Shown one piece after another: positions 11,690-24,273 of a stretch of 64,000 bases of DNA; position 1 is the stretch's first letter, and each line of letters opens with the position of its first letter. The notes beneath the pieces are model-generated. The model had not been told where the DNA came from, searched no databases, and was given only the letters and a program-made list of their open reading frames with translations. Source of the stretch: Zanthoxylum bungeanum (Eukaryota > Streptophyta > Magnoliopsida > Sapindales > Rutaceae). Both the position numbers and the translations under genes were made by a program. The DNA is taken from the NCBI GenBank assembly GCA_019454045.1, contig SKCR01006528.1:62001-126000 (forward strand), given 5' to 3'.

Positions 11690-14640
11690 CTACACCGAAC
11701 TATGTAAGGTTCGCTCAAATTGCTGAGGAAAGGTTTTCGTCAGCGGATTTGTTTGATTATTGTTGACGCGATTTATACGATCATCACATCGCCACGATGT
11801 ATGATCCGAACGAATCAGATGATATAGAAGTATATATCTGGATCGTCGATGAGACCTTTAATTCCTTAGCCTGTGCTGACGCCTAGCTCAGCTGCTAACA
11901 GAACTATATCTAATCTAATAGATTTACTTCGACCCAAAAGACTTCTATTGTTGCCTCAGCTGCAGCAATAATCCGCATTTGTTGTTTATTCGGCAACAGT
12001 TATCTTGCTTGGAAGATTTCCAGCTCACTGTCCCGTTATTCAAACTTTATAGTACCGCAGTATTTAATCGTTTGGAAACTTGCTGCAGTGATCCCAGTCA
12101 CTTCAAGTTCTCCTTCTCCATAGTAAAAGATAGCATCTTTAGTTCTCAGAGATACTAACAGATGTTCTTAACTTCAATCCAGTGACTATCACTTGGATTG
12201 ACCCGATTGTGACTCCATATGCTCGAAGCGTATGAGACACCAATACAAGTACATTTTAAATGTACAATTTCCCAGAGAGTGTTAACAACTCCAAATCTAT
12301 CCCAGTAGATCTTTATTCCTGAATAAAGGTTGTTACTCCCCAGAATTCTACGGAGAATTTCTATGAAAGAATATTTATGAAAGCCAAGCTTTCAAATAGC
12401 TATATGGAATATGGGAATTTCACTGTTAGTGCGCTCTCCCACTAACCTCCTTATATACACAAGAATTATTTCGTTTTGAGTCAATCATAAACCATTATGA
12501 TTATTTCAAAACGTCAGTTCCAAGAACCTTATGCTTGCAATGATCCAAACATGGATCGAATAACCCGCAAACCTTGTGTCGGTTATACAAAATCCTCAGG
12601 ATGTTGTAAAACATCCTCCAAAAGGTTTCCTTTTCAGGAAAGCGATTTGATTTATAACTGACATATTTCATAAATGAAATATACAGCTATTTTCAAGCAT
12701 TTTCAAAATGGATTTACCATGGCAACAGGTAAAAAGGTTGAACCGTTATCAAACACAATGTTGATAACGATACCTTTCCGTCAAAAGCCTAGCTTTGTAC
12801 GTTGGTATGTTGCCATCCATGTATGTCTTCCTTGAAGACGTTTAATGTACCATAGGCACAATGCCTTGTGGTACAACAACTAGTATCCAAAATAGTGTTA
12901 TACATGGAATCCATTTCGGATTCATGGCACTTTTCCATAACAGGGAGTCGATACCTCGTATCACTTCCTCAAAACGTAGTCGGATGGTACACCTCATAAG
13001 ATTGACATCATTATGGGGTGATATCAGAAACCCATACCCTAGGTTATTTCTGATTCTATCCGATTACGAAGTTCTTGTGTATTTGAAGATTAATGGTATA
13101 GTTTCATCATAGATGAACTATTTGTGTTCCATTAAGGACTTCGTGCCTTGAACAGTATTACTCTGATTTTCATCGAGTATCACTATCCTCCCACTGACCA
13201 CTGCATATCGGTATTTCTCTCAGGAAAACCGCATGGTGAGACAACAATCACATTGTTCTCATGTGTACTTACTACTAACTTAGGTCCCTTAGGATAACCT
13301 ATATTGGCACTTATCCAATTTGGGTCCTTAGTTTGGTATCATCCAAACGCTATGCCTGGCATACCCAAATTATCAGGAATGAGAAACCTCGTTTCTTCCC
13401 TTTTCATATCCTATATGATATCTGTCAAACAGATTTATATGGAACCTTATTCTAAATAAGTTTTGCACTGTATACATATCCTGTAGAAGGGAATAGTAGC
13501 TCAGAGGGACTCATGATAAACCTTATCATGTCCAACAAAATTCGGTTTTAGTTCAGACACACCGTCTAACTGACGTGTCTCGGGAGGAGTCCTCACATGA
13601 AAGAGAACCGTACTCTTTCATTTATATATGAAACTTACTGCTTAAGTATTTTCATTTCAGTCTTACCGTGGCAGAATAACACTATAGCCGATCTGTTGTT
13701 TTATTCGTGTCGAAACTTTAAAAGTTTCCGATCTGTGTTCTTCAAAGAAACACAAACCACAACGTGATGCTACATCCGTTAAGGTCACGAAATATTCATG
13801 TTCATATCTAGCCCAGCTAGATATGGGCCCACTTACTTCACCATGAATAGGGCTAACAGATCGGTGGCACTTTTACTATTACCAAGTAAATAGTATTTTA
13901 GGTATTTACCTAATAAACTAGATTCGTAGACCTTATTTGAATAGTCAAATCAGTCCTAGTATCCACTCTTCAAAAGTGTGGATATACGAGTCTTGTTTAA
14001 TTGTGTCCTAGACAACAATGCCACAAATAAGTCCTATTGATCAAATCAATTTGAGCTATTTATTTGTCATTTTATATGTTTGAGATTTTTCTTATATTCA
14101 AAATATAAATTCTGTTATTTACATCTAATGTATTTTATCAGTATCAACTTTATATAATAAAACACTTAGTGTTCTAGAATATAAAGGTTTTATCCGCATC
14201 GGATTAAACACTGATATAGAGATAAGTCTCTAGTCAAACTAGTTACATTATAACATTTCCTAATTTAAGTACATACCCAATGGGTAGTTCCTAAATTTAG
14301 GTATCTACGGTCGAAACAGTGACTTTCGTCCCGTTTCCAATCGCAGAGAAATCTCGGCTTGAAGCCAGTAGTATCCAGCTCACAGCGGATTCTGAACGTC
14401 AATACATATATGTATTATGTACCACACTAAGTATTTAAAATCCAATTTCAATACTAGTAGTAAACATAACTTTGACAAATATTTTTAAAGTTAGAGCCTC
14501 GCCCTATCTTTAATTCCTTCGTGTCTTCCATATCCAAATGGTAGTCACTTTGGGATATGTCAATTATCTTTTCAATATTTCACAAACCTTTGGCCAAGCC
14601 TGGGTTTTAGAATATCGAAATGATATGCACCTGTGCTACA
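11690..14640 (-). pseudogene. Heavily decayed Copia pol of C2
   Basis: No frame longer than about 80 codons survives, but the nucleotide sequence follows C1 pol in order for 3 kb. RNase H/RT end is near 11690-12200, RT near 12300-12900, the linker near 13000-13300, integrase near 13400-14000 (for instance around 13560, CAGACACACCGTCTAACTG against CAGACACACCATTTAATTG in C1), then protease and the zinc-knuckle region near 14200-14640. Short insertions and deletions occur every few dozen bases, with identity to C1 around 70% by eye. No gag is recognisable upstream. It cannot encode any enzyme. Its decay far exceeds the roughly 2% LTR divergence, so the source copy was already dead when it moved, presumably with proteins supplied by relatives such as C1 or C3. 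Confidence 0.85.
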
Positions 14641-15675
14641 TGCCCAATTGCAAACTTTGATTTTTCTCCACTAGAATAGTCAATTAATTGCAACTTTAAT
14701 ACTTTAAATCTAAAGATAGATTTATTGTAAGTATATTAATTAAGCACTAAAGTCATCATCACATAAATCTTCCAAAGACTTTATGCTCTACTATTTGCTT
14801 AATTATGGGCTTAGTCATAATAAGTTATTTTATCAAATAAATTAACCTATTATTAATTCCCAATTGAAAATTAAATCATTTAAAACATTTAATCCAAGGA
14901 TTATATATTTAAATATTCAACCTTCAATTCTTTTTTGATTTCAATAGTCCAACTATTTAATCAATTTAATAAGGTACTATTTATTATAATGATTACAATG
15001 ATCCAATTATTTAATCAACTATAATTTTAATATTGATTACTATAATCCAATTATAAAATCAACTATCATTTTAATTCAATTATATTGATTACTATAATCC
15101 AATTATAAAATCAACTATATATTGAATGAGTTTGTATATAGTCCAACTATATATATTTTTAAAACAAAATAAATATTAGTCCAACTAATACTTTTGATTA
15201 ATGTGACGAGTAAAATATATAAATGAGCGTGTTAGCGAGTAATTGAACGAATGTTGCAAATTCAATACTTGCCTCCCACTATTTTTCGTCGAGCCTCTAA
15301 CCCTCTGGTGGAGTACTCGGGAAACCGCGTTTCCTAGTGGGCTAGGATCCTATTAAAAACACACAAACCTTGACTTTGGCCAATAAAAGCTGTATGCTAT
15401 TTAACTTAGGTAGATCTCTATGATCAATTGGATCTCATCCAATTCCTAGATCCGGTTAGGTGGACATCCAAGTCGAAACATATGTATAATGTCAATGTAT
15501 CCATTACATTTCCTAACCATTCCTCCGAATCATCTAGGCCTTGGCTTTGGCCAAAAACAAACCTAATGATTCCAGTTAAGCGGGACCCATTGACGAGGAA
15601 AGTTTCGTAATCAATGTCATTGGACAAAAAGTGATCTTGACTTGGCCAATAAAAATCACGATTGGACAAGACACC
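14641..15675 (-). other. AT-rich block and distal leader of C2
   Basis: 14700-15180 is very AT-rich where gag would be expected. It contains imperfect repeats of TACTATAATCCAATTATAAA-type sequence (around 15040 and 15093) and nothing coding. 15190-15675 matches the C1 leader near 22140-22650 (both have CTCTAACCCTCTG and GACTTTGGCCAA-type repeats) and ends at ACACC, the target duplicate of S1. Confidence 0.7.
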
Positions 15676-17835
15676 TGACCGGCGTAAAACACACACGTTA
15701 TAACGCAAGCGCACGTATCGTTCAAGTAGTATAAAAAAATATCGATCCCACGAGGACTTAATTCCTAATGTTATTATTAATTGTTGAATCTATTTATTAC
15801 AAATATCTAATTAAATGGAGAGAGAAAGAGGATTGTTGGATTGTTTGGTTGAAAGACTTTGCTAAATAAATAAATAAATAAAAAGACAAAAGAAAATACT
15901 AAGGAAAATACAAAAGACACAAAGATCTAGGGTTGTTGTGATTTCTTCCAATATCATTTTAAAGATGAAGTGATTATTTTATAGTTGGGTAATACAATGA
16001 TTTATTAACCTGGAACACGAAATATGTAAAAGCCTCTTCCGATGGTCAAATTCAAATACCCAGTATAACCCAATTGAACCATATTCCTATGTCAACCACA
16101 TTATCTGGATTCATTAAGATTAAGTTCCAATTATGGCTACCCTCGCCCGACAGGTATATTCCTATCCTGTAAGGAAATCTATTGAAAGGGTTATCTATCC
16201 TCAAGGAAGATCGTGGGCTATTGAGTCTAAGGTCTTAAACTTAAAATCCCTATGTCTAGTTCATTTTAAGTTTACCTAATCAATTTAATTAATGGCCAGT
16301 TAATTAAAAAAACATTAAGATTAAAACTCAATAAATAAATCTTTATAATACCCAAACTATAATCTAACCCTTATAAACTGGTGATATTGAAAATCATCAC
16401 AACCTTAGAAAACTAACACATAACTAGGACTAGTAAAAACATAAAATTAAAAGACATAAAGTAAAAGCTGAAAAGTAAATTACAATAAAATAAAATGCTA
16501 AGGTAAAAGGATTACTTTTACTACTACTAATTTAGATATCTCCCATAAAATAATATATAAACTTGTGAAATATTACCAACCGACCATTCTGGCGGTATCC
16601 TGATTAAGTCAAATTAAGTCCAACCAGCCATTAAGGCGGAAACCAAAAATAAATTTACAAACCGACCAGTCTGGCGGTATCCTTGATTAGTCAAGTTTAA
16701 ACCAGATTAAAATTAAATTACCAACCGACCAATATAGCGGTATTCCTTATTAAGTCAATATTTTAAATAGTTAATATATTATTTTTAAGGGAGATTAATC
16801 TAAATAGCAATAGTAGAAGAATTACCTTTCACCCTAGCTGAGGAAATTACTTCAACATAAAGAAAATAAAAATAAATACTGAAATTAAAATTAAAAATAA
16901 AAATACATAAATTAATTATTAATTATAATTACAAAAGAGATGCTAATCTTAAAGCTATGAAAAACCTTAAGAAAAGCACCCCGATTTCAAAGGAATCATC
17001 CGCCTATTTATAGGAAAAAAACCGAGTTGCGCATGTGCTTCACTTCTCCCAAAGTTACACAAGCTTCCAAATGTGAATTCCATCCAAGCACAAAGGCCAA
17101 ATCACGTGATCCCTCTTTGAATTTGCATGAGATCCATCCAAGCACAAGGCCAAATCACGTGGATCCCTCTTTGAATTTGCATGAGATGAGCCATGCATAA
17201 AGTGTTAAGGCCCACGTGAATTGCCATAATTAAAATAACAATGAAAGATGCAAAAGGAAAAAAAAAAATGAAAAATGCCCATGCCTCCACTTCCATGCAA
17301 TCAGTTTCACCAAAGCAAATTGTAAACACAAGGGACCCAAAATCACGTGAAAGAGGATCCAAGAATAGGCATGTACATTGGATCTGGCCCACTTGCCAAA
17401 AAAGTCAAATACTTGCCTCCAAAAATAAAAGAAAAGAAATCACTCCACACACTTCTGGATGGTTCATCAAATTCGGTTATGAAATCATCAGAATTTGAAA
17501 CTATTTTCTCTTTACATGTTGTAGATCATTGAGTCGCTTTAATCTGGACTTGAATATGCCCAAAATACGACAGAATGAGGCGAAAAACTGGAATTTCCAA
17601 AACTGCACTTCGTCAAAACGCCCCTTTCAAGTTTCCAATCTCCAAAATTAATATATCAAGTCCAATAATTGCCCTTAATTGACCCACATTTCATCCTAAA
17701 TGATTTCATTGAGTCCCGATATTATTTTATCTGCAAAATAAACTAAAACACATCAAAACGTTCACAAAACTCAAGAAACTATACAAAATATTAGATTAAA
17801 TGAGTGGGAAATAGTGATATAAATACCACTCATCA
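15676..17835 (-). mobile_element. S1: solo LTR of an A1-related Ty3/gypsy element
   Basis: It starts TGACCGG and ends CTCATCA on the plus strand, with TSD ACACC at 15671-15675 and 17836-17840. The flanking C2 leader reads through once one TSD copy and the LTR are removed (compare ACAGGACACCGATGTGG at about 22654). It shares with the A1 LTR the terminal block with CACGTATCG...AAATATCGATCCCACGAGGACTTAA, the order of inner blocks, and the four-copy motif. At 2160 bp it is longer than A1's 1743 bp. No internal sequence is present, so it arose by LTR-LTR recombination after insertion. The sense strand is minus by comparison with A1. Confidence 0.88.
17081..17187. repeat. Two tandem 53-bp copies in S1 with G-box cores
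   Basis: 17081-17133 and 17135-17187 are near-identical (one base inserted and one deleted). Each contains CACGTG (17103-17108 and 17156-17161). Two more CACGTG cores follow at 17213-17218 and 17344-17349. CACGTG is the core of plant G-box/ABRE elements bound by bZIP and bHLH factors; activity here is inference. Confidence 0.6.
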
Positions 17836-19627
17836 ACACCGATATGCAACAAAACTCTCATTATTCAAGTACATCCTTGATTGACAAAGGTCTGACTTTG
17901 GCCAAACAAACCAATGCCACTTCGGATCTTGAACAAGAATCATTCAATGGATGGATATTTGCTTAATATAAATTGAGGGATTTTCGCGTAATTGGCACCA
18001 ATTTATTTATTTATCTTTGTTAGGTCTCATCATCATAAAACCCTTAAGCATGCTTCTAAAACATCATAAAGCGCGTAAAGTAAATTAATAGTGATATGCG
18101 GAGGATACTTTACACATTGATCCTAGATCAAATCTCTCCCTTTCTCACTCAAGCTAGCACTTGTACTACTTCTACCCGTTACACTACACTTCTAAAGAAA
18201 ACCTCATATACATAGAGGGGAATAGGTGAGAAGAGAATACAAAGAGAAAGAAGGTGATAAGGCTGGACACGCAGGTCCATTTAATAAATCAAATTTATTA
18301 CAACAATTTCTAAAATTGCCCACCCATCTAATATCCATCCGATATGCGTTATTCATTCAACACAACCACGTATTCACACACATAAGCATGCTATCAATCA
18401 ATCTAATCAAATTAATTAATCTGATAATTAAGTGATCATCCAATGTTGAAACAACGATTTGATTTTGTTCGAGTCAAACTCGTTTTTTGCGAATAAGTAC
18501 TTAAAGTACGAATTCATGAATTAAATTAAACTACATCATTAAATCTAATTTAACATGTATTTAATACTAATCACTATTCAATTCTAAATTAAATATTACA
18601 CTTTTTTTAATAAACCTTTTACGATTTAAATTCCAAACTAATCGTAACGCGTCTCAAAGACCGATTAACGTCCAATGTCAATTCAATTAAAGTCCAATGG
18701 GCTTTTGATTGATTTCTTAAGGCGTGGACTTTTGGTCAACTCGGGTCAAACCGATAACCAAAGTCCAATCCGGGATTTACCCCATAAGCCCATAAATCAA
18801 TCTTGGCCCATTAGGCCCAATTGAACTTTAAAGGTTCATTAAGTCGCATTTGGGCTTTATGGTTAAGGTTTTGGGCCCAATTGGATCCAATCCATTTGGC
18901 CTAAACCAAACTTGATAAATCAAGCCCAATAGGCCCAATACAACATTTAAATCCAATTTCCAAAATTAGGCCCAAATAATTAAATTCAAAAATCCAATTT
19001 TCCCATTTAATTACCAAAGTGTATTACATGATCAATCAACTAAATCAACATTTCTAAAACACCATATTAGTCCAATTAATCATGTTTGATTCATTATCAT
19101 ATGTCCAACACACAAATTGAAAAATCAAACCCATCTACATGCTTAAAGGTCTCGGCCAAAAGAGGGATTTTGTGTCCGATTCGGTTTCAATCCAATCGAA
19201 TCCACAATCGACATCAAATCAACATCCTAAATGATTTCCAATACATCCAATGTTCAAAAATCAAAATTACCAAGACATTAGGGCATTAGTCACATTCGGC
19301 CAACTCAAAGATTTTGGGGTTTTCGTCCAATTCGAAATCCAATCCAATTCGATTCAAATTAACATCAACCTAATTGATTCCAACTCATCAAATGAATCAA
19401 AAATCAAAAATTCCAAGATCCCAAAAATCCTACACATTCGGCCAAGGTGAATAAATTGGGGAAAATTATTCCAAATCAATTTTCGTCAAATTAGTCCAAC
19501 CAAAATGAAATTAAACATGTTATAAGCATACTTAAACAAACAATTTATTCAAATCATGCTCAAATCACATTTACCCAAATTTTAAATCCCTAAAATTTCA
19601 TGCTTGCAACATTAGCTCTGATACCAT
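17836..19627 (-). other. Proximal leader of C2
   Basis: Non-coding sequence between the primer site and S1. It matches the C1 leader (about 22660-24270) in order: blocks with GACTTTGGCCAA, GCGCGTAAAGTAAA, a pyrimidine-rich ACTTCTACCC zone and several GGCCCAA repeats. Short open frames at 19086-19450 are chance frames in AT-rich sequence. Long leaders of this kind usually hold packaging and translation signals, but none is identifiable by eye. Confidence 0.75.
19615..19626 (-). other. Primer-binding site of C2
   Basis: TGGTATCAGAGC on the minus strand, one base after the end of the 5' LTR. It is complementary to the 3' end of initiator Met tRNA, the usual primer for Copia elements. Confidence 0.85.
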
Positions 19628-21721
19628 TGTTCACTTTTTCTAAGGTCCCAAGATCAAACAACACATGAAAACATGCGTGAATACCTCAACGGAGGTAGCG
19701 GAATACTCACATTGATCGGTTATGTCGAATTGAAGACGAATCAAGCCCAAAAAACGCACTGCCTTCGGCACCACTGCATGCAGTCCACTGCCCACTGTCT
19801 TCAGTGTTTGAGCTGCGAAATGGAGCTCCATGCATCGTCGGATGGATCCCGGCTCATGGTCGAACCTCCCTACCACCTTCGCAAGACTCGTAAGTGTGCT
19901 AGCACTTGAATTTTCACCATGAAAACCCACTCTTGCTTCCCAAATATTCACGCCTGAACTGGTTCAAAACTAGTGAGCAAAGCTTCTGTTTTGCGTGGAG
20001 AAAGAGAATTTTGAAGAGATGAAATTGTGTTAAGTTATTACAAAAGTTGTAAATCATTTGTTTATATATTTTTCCAAAATAATAAATGATTTACCAATTA
20101 ATTTAACTTTTAAAAAGTCAAATAAATTGAATGTAATAAGCTTGAGTGTTCCACACTCCAAAATCAAAAGTCCATCAAGTCATATCTACTTTAATAAAGT
20201 GATTGTTGAGTGTCTTTCACTCAATCCATTAATCAAATCAATCAATCACTCAAAGTGACTTTTGATTTGACGCTTGATATGACGATTGATTTGACGCTTG
20301 ATGTGACTTGTGTCGCCGCACCGAATTCGAAATACGAATACGCTCGCAATCACACTCGGGCTCGGGTTCGCTAATTCCCATTAGCGATTTTCCGTCGCGT
20401 CGTAATTAAATGATTACGCCTAGCGAATTCACTATTCATGTCGCTAACGAATTAATTCTAAATTAATTCGTTCGCCCGAATTAAAATCTAATTTTAATTC
20501 CGCGTCGAAATCTAATTTCGTTTAATATATCGAATATATTAATTTACCGATTAATTCCAAATTAATCGTTATTTCTCTCTAGACGATATTTTATCCTAGA
20601 TAAAATATCTCCGTAATTAATCCTAGATTAATTTTCTCTCTCTTCTGTATAATCCCAGATTATTCAAGAGTGCGAGTTGTGCGTCATCGGTGGATTATCG
20701 GGAAGCGACCCATGAGATCCCCGGATAAGTTGACAGTAAATACGGTCGTCGGAGTATCCGAATCACGTACGTACCAAGTACTACGTTCTACCGATTTACG
20801 AGACAAGGTCGACTCCTAGCAAAGCACCAAGTCTACTCAATTCTCCGGACATATCCATTAAGAATATCAAAGATCTGTATCAAGCGTAGTATACAATTGT
20901 ATTGTGCATATCGGCCCAGTATCGGATAATCACGTGCTAGGGCTGGGGCTGGATAAGTGTCTGCCCCGTCCGAAACACATATCGGATGTCTGGTAACTAG
21001 TCTCTATAATCGGATATTCATGACCTGGTCATAATATCACGATTGGATGCGCATCACTTAAGAGCACTAATACCGTATCCTGCGTGACATCATCTCCACT
21101 ATGACTGGAGTGATACTTCCGTCTCGACATCACATCCAATACACTACGATTCCTGATAAACCCAGAAGAGGTGAACACAGAACCAGTTAAGATCCCCCAA
21201 CCACCAAAACCAAAGTTTATCGATTATCGTAAGTATTAGCGATGCAAGTCTCAGGTTAAGACTATACACACCTACCTTGATTTCGGCCTCCCATAGACAC
21301 CTAGTCATAATACCAATGGGATTCCGAAGGGTCTATCCAGAGCGAAGCTGTTTCCCGTACCATCGGTGAAACACGACCTCCTATCGCACTTGCACAAGTA
21401 TCCAATACTTATATATATGAGAACTATGTCGTTGTGCCCTCACAACGCGCACAAGTGCAATACTACCCTATTCCGCATTATCGATGTCCAGTCTCGATAA
21501 TACTACGGCTAGGGATATTTAATGATTAATCCTTCGTGGACTGATACTGTCTCATATCATCTCAATCCAGGAACTAATCATAGGGACCTCTATTCATTTA
21601 TATATCTATGGTGATCTAATCACAAATGACGAGAGTGCAATTTCCTTGTTACATAGTTAATTTGCTACAGCAACACAATTATATGTGCAAATAGTGACGC
21701 TATGGGTCATATTATCCAACA
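19628..21721 (-). repeat. 5' LTR of C2
   Basis: 2094 bp partner of 9569-11652. It starts TGTTCACTTTTTC where the other copy has TGTTGAGTTTTC, so even the terminal bases have diverged. It carries the second C2 copy of the hairpin array at about 20360-20670. Confidence 0.9.
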
Positions 21722-21726
21722 ACGGG

Positions 21727-22081
21727 AGCGAAAGATTTTCTTCACTAACTCGTACCTCGCCATCCGCTTATTAGTGCGGTGAAGATCTTGCAATCTTGCC
21801 ATCATATTATAAGGTTCCAAGTCCCTATTCTGGCGGCGAAAGTGTTGAGTCATTGAAGCAAGCATGATCGACTGAGCCGTGTCACAATCATCACTGTGAG
21901 TTTTCCATAACTCCAGCTCAAGTGGCTCAGTGGGCTTAGGCCCGAGAGGTTTTTGTATCGTATACAGTATCCTCTCCGCCCCAAGGACTATCCTTAGGTT
22001 CATTTCCCAGTCGGCGAAGTTGGTGCCCTTGAACACATTATCACCCATGATTATGTCACGGACATTTCCTTTGTTTGCCAT
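21727..22081 (-). pseudogene. Copia gag N-terminus of C1
   Basis: The ATG at 22079-22081 starts a Gag reading MANKGNVRDIIMGDNVFKGT, then FADWEMNLRIVLGAER and WKTHSDDCDTAQSIMLASM, ending at KKIFRSR where C2 inserted. The Gag continues at 9563. C3 Gag (from 53940) is about 85-90% identical here and intact. Gag forms the particle that packages element RNA. The piece itself has no internal stop, so the C2 insertion is the only lesion in this part. Confidence 0.92.
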
Positions 22082-24273
22082 CTTAACTACGATAATCTAA
22101 TTATCTAGTTAACGATATGTGGGTACAGTCAAACTGTTACATAAAAAAAATAACATTGTATTAGTCCAACTAATGTGTAAATATTGACGAAATAAGTTGT
22201 GTAAGCGCGTAAAGCTAAGTATCTGAACGATAATTGCAAATTCAATACTAGCCTCCCACTATTTTCTGCAAGTCTCTAACCCTCTGTTGAGTACTCGGAA
22301 ATCCAATTTCCTAGTGGGCTAGGATCCCGTTAAATAACACACAACCTTGACTTGGCCAACAAATTGTATGATATTTAACTAGGTAGATCTCGAAGATCAA
22401 TTGGATCCCATCCAATTCCTAGATCCGGTAGGTGGACATCTAAGTCTGAAACATATACATATGTCAATGCATCCAATACATTTTCCTAACCATTTCCTCT
22501 GAATCAACTAAGCCTTGGCTTTGGCACAACAAACCTAATGATTCCAGTTAAGCGGGACCCATTGACGAGGAAAGTTTCGTAATCAATGTCGATGGACAAG
22601 AAGTGATCTTGACTTTGGCCAACAAATCACAACTTGGACAGGACACCGATGTGGAACAAAACTCTCATGATTCAAACACATCCTCAATTGACAAAGGTCT
22701 TGACTTTGGCCAACAAACCAATGCCAATTTCGGATCTTGAGAAAGAATCATTCAACGGAAGGAAAATCGCTTAATATTGTTTGAGGATTTTTCACGTAAT
22801 TGGCAACCAATTAATTTATCTTTGTTAGGTCTCATCATCATACACCCCTAAGCATGCTTCTAAAACATCATAAAGCGCGTAAAGTAAAGTAATAGCGATA
22901 TACGGATGGATATGAACAACAACTTGTTCCTAGAACAAATCACTCCCTTTCCTCTCCCCGCTAGCACTATTCTACTCTTACCCAATTACATAATACAATA
23001 AGAGAAACCTCATTTACATTGAGGGGAATTAGGTGAGAAGAGAATACAAAGAGACAATAAGAGAAAGGCTGGACACGCAGGTCCAATTTATAAATTCTAA
23101 ATTTACAATAATTTCTAAAATTACCCTTCCCTTCTAATATCCATCCGATATACACTATTCATACATCACATCCACATTCATTCATTCAAGGCATGTTATA
23201 CAACCAATCAAATCCAATTAATTAGTCTTTAATTAGGTGACAATACAATGTTCAAACAATTGTTTGCATTTGCGCGAGTCCAACTCAATTTGAGAATAAA
23301 TATTTATAGTATGAATTCACGAATTATATCGAACTACTCGTTAAATCCAATTTAAGTCGTATTCAATACTAATCCTATTATTTAATTCTAAATTAAATAT
23401 TTACACTTTTATTGTGCTTTTATAACTTAGATTCCAAATCTAATACAATCGGGTCTCAAAGCCCAACTAACATCTAATGTCCGTTTAATTAAAGTCCGAT
23501 GGGCTTTCAATTGATTTCTTTAGGCTTGGTTTTGGTCAATGTATGGGTCAAACCCAATTACCAAGCCCAATAAGGAATCACCCTCATATGCCATAAAATC
23601 AATATCAAGCCCATGAGGCCCAATTAAACATAAAAGCCCATTTATTACATTTGGGCTTAAATGATGTGATTTAGGCCCATTTTGGATCCAATCCAAATGG
23701 TCCAAATCTACTTGGCCCAACCAAGCCCATTATGTCCAAATATAATAGTTTTAGGCCCATTCAAAATTAAGCCCAACTAACCAAATTTTAAAATTCCAAA
23801 TTTTATAACTTAATTAATTAAAGTGTATTATCATGATTAATCCTTTAAATCAATATTCCCAAAATATCAAATTAATCCATTAATCATATTTTTATCTTAA
23901 ATATATGTCCAACATTATTTAATCAAAAAATCAAGTCCCTAATCCTCCATCAAGCATTCGGCCAAGGTGATTAAAATGGTTCCGATTTCGTTTTCAATCC
24001 AATCGAGTTACAAATCATCATTCCATATTGTTTCAAGTCATCTAATGTCTTAAAATAAAAAAATCATCTAGTCCATACTTGCATGTATTCGGCCAAGCCT
24101 CATTTGGGTTGGAAAAATTAATCCAATTTATTTCCATGAAATTGATGATGTATAATCTAAATAACATACATCTAAGCATATTTAATCAAGCAAACTCATC
24201 AAATCATGCTTCATACAATTTTCCCCAAATAACATCCTAATATATTTGCATGCTCTTTAAGCTCTGATACCAT
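22082..24273 (-). other. Leader (5' UTR) of C1
   Basis: 2.2 kb non-coding region from the primer site to gag, near-identical to the C3 leader (51735-53939, reverse complement). It is rich in GGCCCAA and TTTGGCCAA repeats. The primer site TGGTATCAGAGC is at 24261-24272. No gene. Confidence 0.8.
24261..24272 (-). other. Primer-binding site of C1
   Basis: TGGTATCAGAGC on the minus strand one base beyond the 5' LTR end, complementary to initiator Met tRNA. Confidence 0.87.

Larger units (their letters stand above)
9569..21721 (-). mobile_element. C2: Copia element with decayed coding region, nested in gag of C1
   Basis: LTRs 9569-11652 and 19628-21721, TSD ACGGG at 9564-9568 and 21722-21726. 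Polypurine tract AAGTGGGAGAT (11653-11663) and primer site TGGTATCAGAGC (19615-19626) show minus orientation. The insertion splits the C1 gag codons for the FRSR/MTDG region. The interior holds an extremely decayed copy of the same kind of pol, no recognisable gag, an AT-rich block and a leader related to those of C1 and C3, which is itself split by solo LTR S1. The LTRs differ at roughly 40 places in 2.09 kb by eye (about 2%), more than those of its host C1. Confidence 0.9.

Noticed and set aside
21707..21726. Gag C-terminus CWII of the C1 N-terminal piece
   Set aside because: These residues are read from the end of the C2 LTR; true Gag stops at FRSR and continues at 9563.
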